The notes below the pieces were generated by a model. It was not told the DNA's origin. It searched no databases and worked only from the letters and a program-made list of their open reading frames with translations. A stretch of DNA of 64,000 nt from NCBI RefSeq assembly GCF_032884065.1, contig NW_027062618.1:1079362-1143361 (forward strand), read 5' to 3'. How positions within the stretch are numbered: the first letter of the stretch is position 1; each line of letters starts with the position of its first letter. The stretch comes from Artemia franciscana (Eukaryota; Arthropoda; Branchiopoda; Anostraca; Artemiidae). Positions 58,110 to 64,000 of the stretch are shown here, piece after piece. The position numbers and the translations under genes were made by a program.

Positions 58110-58515
58110 GAGGTAAATATTGCTGGCTGTATTGTGCGGACTAGAGTGATGTAGGGCCTGAATATCAAAAGTAAAATGTTTGACTGGCATCAGGTAGTGT
58201 GGCCCAGCTTTAAATCTATTAGGATCTTTGTTTTTGTGGAGGATGATGTAAATATTGCTGGCTGTAATATATGGATAAGAGTGATTTGGGACCAGAATAT
58301 CAAGGGAAAACGTTTGACTGGTACCAGGTAGTTTGGCTCAGCTATAAATCCATCAGGATCTTTGTTATTGTGGAGGAGAAGGAGGCTTATTTTGCTGATT
58401 CTAGTGCGTGGATAGGGGCAGTATGGGACCTGAATATCAAGGGCAAATTCTTGACCTGCACCAGCTAGTATAGCTCAGCTGTAAATCTGTTAGGATCTTC
58501 GTTTTTAGAGGAGAA
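58110..58515 (+). repeat. 135-bp minisatellite, three copies right of the LINE
   Basis: The same unit as at 54858-55125, starting at about 58114, 58249 and 58385 (TAAATATTGCTGGCTGTA..). Units are somewhat diverged (CAGGTAGTGTGGCCCAGC versus CAGGTAGTTTGGCTCAGC). Confidence 0.85.
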
Positions 58516-58787
58516 GATGGTAAATTAATTCATCAAACAAAAGGTGCAATACCCACAACAGTGATCCGCATTTCTATTAATTAAACGTGCAAAATATCAT
58601 AAGATCTATTTCCAAAAATGGCCGCCACAAGCCCAGGTGGGCCAGATTCATACTTCAAAGTCAAATTTAAAAATAAACACATTGGAAAAAAAAGCAAAAC
58701 AAATGTGTTAAGATCGATCAGAAAAATAGTCAGCTTATGAGATAATATTAAAAATAATTTAAATTAGCAGAATTTATAAAAGAAATG
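58516..58787. other. SDR intron, nothing recognised
   Basis: No feature. Confidence 0.4.
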
Positions 58788-58950
58788 TGTTTATGTGAAT
58801 GTACTATACTATATAATATACCATACTATACTATACTATATACTATACTATACTGTATATATACTACTATAATGTATACTGTATACATACTACTATACTG
58901 TATACTGTATATATACTACTATACTGTATATACTATACTATACTCTTATG
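58788..58950. repeat. (ATACT)n/TACTATA-type microsatellite
   Basis: CTATACTATA and TACTGTATAC strings in irregular alternation over about 160 bp. Confidence 0.85.
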
Positions 58951-59661
58951 AAAGCTGTTTTAACCTCGTAATTTAAAATGTGGATGCGATAATATGTACT
59001 GTTCAAATAATCTAGATGAGAAAACCCCTTAATTTACACAGATAAATAATTTCCTAGTTAGCTGGATAAATAATTTCCTAGCTAGCTGTTCTTTGAAGGG
59101 GGACATATATCAAAGGGGGAATTATATGTAAACCGGTGTCCTATAGAAATTCAGTCATCAATTGGAAGTTCATATCTGAACCATTCTTTAGCCTTGTGGT
59201 CATCACGTGTGTTTGAGTTTGAATTGACTACCAGCACGTAAACCAGACACTGAAATCACTGTTTCCAAAATAAAATGACTGAAAAATGGAATAGCAAAAC
59301 AGAAAAAAGGTACAAATCATTTAAGATTGTTGCTAAAGTGATTTGTTGCCCTTTCGATGATTAGCAAATAATATAAAACTTGCACCTTTCGGTTGTTTAA
59401 TAGCTAAAGAAGATTGGTACAATAGATTACATTTTTGACCACCCCCTCTCCTCCCCCTGTTCCTTGCCTTAAACCTTTCTCGTATATTTGATAAATTCTC
59501 GTATTCTCGAATTAGTCGATTACTGTGCCGATTAATATGCATCCAAATGCCCCCTCTCCTCCCCTTGTTTCATGCCTTAACTCCTTCTCGTAGGAATTTT
59601 TACTATCCTCTGTGTATGCATGTTTAATGAGTAGAGTCTTCTAATATTTGTATGTTTACAG
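58951..59661. other. SDR intron with partial copy of the next exon
   Basis: 59510-59529 is identical over 20 bases to 59753-59772 inside the SDR exon (AATTAGTCGATTACTGTGCC). It lies in CCCCTCTCCTCCCC-containing repeats that occur twice (59442 and 59551). Confidence 0.7.
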
Positions 59662-59823
59662 ACAGTGAAGGCCTTCTTGCCAGACATGCTAATAAACGAC
59701 AAAGGACATATTGTCACCGTTGCAAGCCTTGCTGGGTTAAGTGGATGTAATAAATTAGTCGATTACTGTGCCTCCAAATTTGCTGCTGTCGGATTTGATG
59801 AGTCTCTAAGAATTGAACTAAAG
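59662..59823 (+). CDS. Short-chain dehydrogenase/reductase (SDR16C-like), catalytic exon
   Basis: A 162-base exon of 54 codons, phase 0 at both ends, with a TGTTTACAG acceptor and GTATTT donor. It encodes [21 protein letters not shown], then [20 protein letters not shown]. It joins directly to the AHFW end of the previous exon, reproducing the HFWT.KAFLP junction of SDR16C proteins. The catalytic Ser (VASLAG) and the YxxxK pair (YCASK) are both intact, so this looks like a functional gene rather than a relic. No later exon (the CPxxxxTG segment) was recognised up to 64000, so the gene probably runs off the window. The 4.83-kb intron before it contains an RTE-like LINE and a 135-bp minisatellite. 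Confidence 0.92.
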
Positions 59824-61729
59824 GTATTTAATTTTCTTCGGAGCAATATGGAGACGCTTTTGCATAATTTTATCGTCAGAATCAAATTCCCAGGAAGATA
59901 TTAAATATTTAATGTACCTGTAATAAGTCACGGTGCATAAAAATGATAATAATAAAATATTTAAAAGATGTTTAAGAACTGAGGTCCAGTATGGCACTGT
60001 GAAATTTATCTCTGCTGGTTCGAGGGAGGTCAAACCAGCTAAAGCAACCCGCAGGTCTCGGAGCTTGATTCCGGTGACGAGATTAAGCGAAAGTATCTCC
60101 ATAATAATCTAAACCTGAAGACGAAGACGAATTTCTGATTTTAGCTAAAATCAGCGTTATGTAACTTATGGCACTAGTTAAACTTCGGTGTGAATGGGCC
60201 TTAGTCTAATGTTCTAATTTGACATTTTAAGCGCCGTACAAATGGCTACAAATTTGATTGTTCCTGCATTTACTTTTTTCGTAGTTTACGTGTAGCAATA
60301 TTAATATTCATAAATATATTTCATAACTATCAAGATAGAGATCTGTGAGTTTTTTTTTGGGGGGGGGGCGAAGTGCCCTGAAAAGTGCATTTTTAGGTCT
60401 GGACATTTAAATAATTCATGTGAGGTCCTTCGTATCTAGACAGAGGGTGGGGAGAGTTTAACCTCCCAACGTTTGGGTGGATTTTATCTGGACTGAGTGT
60501 GTAATCTAGATACAGTGGGTGGATAGCTGGCGAGGGAATGTGTCCTCGATGCTTGTCAAAAGGTTTTAAGGTCTTAACCATCATTTAAAGGCCGGTTCTT
60601 TTTTTCTCTGATTCAATTAATAATAGCAACGGTAACACGATAATGTAAAGAGCTAGAGGGACGTTGTGTTTTCTTCCAGCGTCTTGAAAACGTATATGTA
60701 TAGAAGATAGGCTTGCTTTTTCACAGAAAAGGCGGCGGATTTATTCCTAAAACATTCCTAAAACAAATTCCTAAAACATGGACACTCAATAAAAGCAATT
60801 TGCTAGGCCAAGCTATCAAGGAGTATCTTAAGTGAGCTAGTAATTCTACGAATGTTTCATTTCTAATTTTTAACATACTGGGAAAATATCTCAAACTTAT
60901 AAGTCAGCCTTAAAAAATTTCAAAATTAGTATTAATCTAGACACGAATCCTATTTTAAAAACTGACCTAAAATATGTTCGAATTCAAAAAGCACGGCTAT
61001 TTCCTTGTTGGAAAACGCGTCGTCTGACCATACGTTAAGGGTGAGATTTTGTCAAGCAAAACGGCCAGGGACGTTACTTTGTTAATTCTAACTGATGAAA
61101 GGCAAATTCCTTGAATTCTTCCTAGGTTACAAAGGCTTTTCCGATTATGAATGAAAAAAAAAGAATGTCAAAATACATTTACAACGCAGAAACAAGAAGC
61201 TTTTGTTTATTTTAAGAACAATTTTTCACCCGAAAAACGATTTTTTTCAACGAAACAAAATCGACCCGAAATTTGGTCTCGCATCAAGGCATGGCTTCCA
61301 TTTTTCTTTTTTTTTTTATCACGCAACGTGATATCCGGCTATCAAAGCGAAATTATTATTTTAAAATTTTTTAGCTTCTTGTTACTACTTTTGCATACAA
61401 TTTTTCTAGCTGTTCTCTTGTATTTAAGCAAAATAGAGAAATTTCTTGTTTATGCTAGTTTTGAGTGGGAATATTTTCTGTGTATTTATTAGTTTATGAT
61501 AAGCAATGTTGAATTAAGTCTTTATCTTTTATTTGTTATCTATTGATAATCTTTTTATTGACGTACAATTTGAGATCAAATATGGATTTCAGATAAAAAG
61601 CCAAGGAAACTAGAATAAATCAAATTATGTGAGACTTGCGATAAAATTAAGCATATATTTACGTGGACAGTCGTTGGTGTAGGCCTACTTTAACCGTGTG
61701 GTCAATATGTATATTATTTTGAAAATAAT
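59824..61729. other. SDR downstream intron, nothing recognised
   Basis: Contains a perfect 20-bp palindrome at 60135-60154 (CTGATTTTAGCTAAAATCAG). No next exon was recognised. Confidence 0.4.
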
Positions 61730-62290
61730 TTAGTTGAATTTTGTATATTTACAAAGTAAATACAATTTGTAATTTATATTTTAGAAAAATATCATTATAA
61801 AAATTTACATTACAATTTATAAAAATGTATGGTCTACTAATTCACTTTTATTTTGTATATTTACAAAGTAAATACAACTTATAATTTATATTTTACAAAA
61901 AATGTTATTGTAAAAATTGCTTTACACTTTATAAAAATATATGGGCTAATATTTCACTTGTATTTTGTATATTTACAAAGTAAATACAATTTGTCATTTT
62001 TATTTTACAAAAATGTTGTTATAAAAATTTACAGTATAATTTATTAAAATGTATGGACTACTAATTCACTTGTATTTTGTATATTTACAAAGTAAATAAA
62101 ATTTATAATTTATGTTATTACAAAACTGTTATTGTAAAAATTGTTTTACAATTTTTAAAAATGTATGAACTAATAATTCACTTGTATTTTGTATGTTTAC
62201 AAAGCAAATACAATTTAAAATTTACATTTCATATAAATGTTGTTATAAAAATTGCATTCCGATTATATAAAAATGTATGGACCAATAATA
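61730..62290 (+). repeat. About 112-bp tandem repeat, five copies
   Basis: TATTTTGTATATTTACAAAG recurs at about 61738, 61850, 61966, 62074 and 62184, each followed by TAAATACAATTTATAATTTA and an AAAATGTTATTGTAAAAATT string. Copies are moderately diverged. Confidence 0.9.
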
Positions 62291-62600
62291 ATAATTTGGG
62301 CACTTCGTATCGAAGGAAATGTTGTAGAAACTTGGAAAACTCCGAAACTTCAAATGTTGATAGAAATTTTGAGATTGCCATTTGTTGTCGTAGAAATTTC
62401 GAAAAAAAGCTCATTCGAATATATATGGAAAGGGATAGTGCCCTTTTTATTAGTCAAAAGTGATCGGAGGACGAACCCCCCCCCCCTTTCCACGTCTATC
62501 AGTTCCAAAAACACATTTAATCACAATTTTGAGATAACCATTTTGTTCAGCATAGTTAGAGGGTCTGGAAATTCTGTCTTTGACAACTCCCATATCTTTT
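62290..62600 (+). repeat. Single copy of the 270-bp shared module
   Basis: GGGCACTTCGTATCGAAGGA and GTTGTAGAAACTTGG, then TAGTCAAAAGTGATCGGAGG and AATTTTGAGATAACCATTTT mirror array 1 copy 1 at 11330-11480. Confidence 0.8.
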
Positions 62601-63200
62601 CAAAAATGGAATATAATTTGCACTTTACTAAAAAAAATGGCTGTGGATTTTCAGTTTAGTATACATATACTGATATTTATTCCTTAAAGTTTTAATAATT
62701 TGTAATTTATTAAAGTTAAAAACATTAAAACTTTTTAACGTATTTTGTTGATTTAAATCATACAACAAATAACCGAGTCAAACTCCAAACATGCAAAAAT
62801 TAACATGAGTAGGGCTGACAAGCCCCAGTCCTTTTCTAATTTGTACTTTTACAGAACATAATTTGTACTTTATTGAAAACAAAACATATTTAAAATGTTT
62901 TCACTTTGTTTTTACTTGTTTAAAATATATTTACTAGACATACGAAGGGGGGTCCTCCGGCTTGCACTCAAATTACAGCACGAGTGTCTGTTGCCTTTTT
63001 TAAGAATAGCAAGAGATTGGAGGACTAGCAGCCGTTCTCTCAAGCCCATTCATTTTGCAAACGCATTCAATCAAAATTTTGAGACAGCCATTATGATCAG
63101 CATAGTAGAACGGAACAGCAATTATGTCTTTAGGGATATTAGGCATGTCAACCCTCCACAATCATGCAGTTGGCTCGATATGCTTTAAAACTAAATTTTT
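62600..63200 (+). repeat. Family D arm fragment and another copy of the shared module
   Basis: 62600-62900 has AATTTGCACTTTACTAAAAA and CAAACATGCAAAAATTAACATGAG as in foldback D. 62940-63160 has the module core CAATCAAAATTTTGAGACAG, then CCATTATGATCAGCATAGTA. Confidence 0.65.
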
Positions 63201-63489
63201 CTTTAAAAATAAATAAAAAGGCATTGTATTAAATGGTTGGCAATAAGACACCTCAGTAATATATCGAGAATGAATGGAGGTATTAAGTTGAAACTTTTGA
63301 GGATACTACTATCTCTACTTTTGCACTTACAATTTAAATAAATAGAAAGATTTTAAGTTTTTCCATGTTGTGACAGAGCATAGATAGAATATTTTAGGAA
63401 TGATATTGAGTTTTATTTTTTAGGTTAACTTCAGAAACAATAAAATTAAATCAAAAATACTGTTTGTGTCAAAATTAAAAATTATTGAA
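63201..63489. other. Spacer, nothing recognised
   Basis: AT-rich. Confidence 0.3.
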
Positions 63490-63730
63490 AAAGTTTTCTA
63501 CTTATGTTAATTTTTGCTCGTTTTGAGTTTGATTCTGCTATTTATTGTAATTTCTGTTCGTTTTGAGTTTCATTTATTTATTGATATTGATTTGTGTTAG
63601 TTTTACGCTTGGAAAATTATTTGACTTTTTTTTTGCTTATTCTTTGCTTAATGAAGCTCTTTACTTTTCTTTGAAAAACTTGTCTTGTGAAAAAAAGTTT
63701 TTGGAATTAATATTTATAAAGAGAATAAAA
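63490..63730 (+). repeat. Single arm of foldback family D
   Basis: AATTTCTGTTCGTTTTGAGT, then TTCATTTATTTATTGATATT and TTTTACGCTTGG match 41880-42060 and the complement of 41445-41660. Confidence 0.75.
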
Positions 63731-64000
63731 AGGAATCGAGTCGTGTGTACAATTTGTCCCCATGTCAGTTCGAATGTTTTATGTATTGACCCATATTTCT
63801 AAATACATTTCTTAATGGAGTCCCTTTTAAATTAGTTCATGAAACCTATTGAAAATCTTTTTAATTCCCTATATTAGCCAGAGCCATCTACTTGACTTAA
63901 CTTGCTATTTGCAAGGCATAATGGTAGTATTATAGGTTATTTACAGTGAAGTGTATAGCCTATTTAATGCTGGACGGGTTCCCAAAAGGAGGGGGGAGCC
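63731..64000. other. Window end, nothing recognised
   Basis: No exon or repeat recognised. Confidence 0.3.

Noticed and set aside
57662..58144. Plus-strand frames opposite the LINE
   Set aside because: They overlap the minus-strand LINE endonuclease, which has recognisable motifs.

Overview
This window is eukaryotic nuclear DNA from a repeat-rich, AT-rich animal genome. Short coding exons with GT/AG boundaries sit far apart in multi-kilobase introns, and most of the sequence is interspersed or tandem repeat. The exon style, the Penelope-like, RTE-like, Mutator-like and hAT relics and the overall repeat character suggest an arthropod, most likely a crustacean. The repeat families look like those of the brine shrimp Artemia, but that species guess is from memory and was not tested. 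A run of 100 N marks an assembly gap at 46387-46486.

Two host genes can be supported. On the minus strand, six exons (33384-33561, 25732-25895, 23737-23984, 15755-15939, 10846-11010, 8095-8282) join in perfect phase. Together they encode about 376 residues covering the PX domain and the nexin C-terminal domain of a sorting nexin 14 (SNX14)-like protein. The N-terminal part (membrane anchor, PXA, RGS) and the last short exon were not found. On the plus strand, two exons (54720-54830, 59662-59823) encode the catalytic core of a short-chain dehydrogenase/reductase of the SDR16C / 17-beta-HSD11-like group. Its first exons and its 3' end were not found and probably lie partly outside the window.

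The rest is transposon-derived or tandem DNA. Region by region: 0-7 kb holds a foldback repeat, two Penelope-like (PLE) relics and an endonuclease LINE. 7-24 kb is SNX14 introns filled with a palindrome-headed repeat, a nested hAT MITE, two large satellite-like arrays (5 and about 12 copies), a broken LINE and a 0.9-kb foldback. 24-33 kb holds a poly(A) run and a composite array in which long (TA)n tracts alternate with a conserved unit of about 115 bp. 33.6-48 kb holds a tRNA-derived SINE, a second tandem family, copies of the palindrome-headed and foldback repeats, a Mutator-like transposase relic, two hAT-type MITEs and a Helitron-like segment beside the gap. 48-54 kb holds a decayed PLE and more foldbacks. 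54.7-60 kb is the SDR locus, whose intron carries an RTE-like LINE inserted in a 135-bp minisatellite. 60-64 kb is repeats.

The most interesting signals are these. One repeat module of about 270 bp recurs at many loci and has been tandemly amplified at least three times. A repeat family begins with the palindrome CAGTTCGTGGTAACGAACTG and can carry a foldback at its other end. A hammerhead-ribozyme-like core lies just downstream of a PLE C-terminus. The SNX14 PX domain lacks the usual phosphoinositide-binding arginine.
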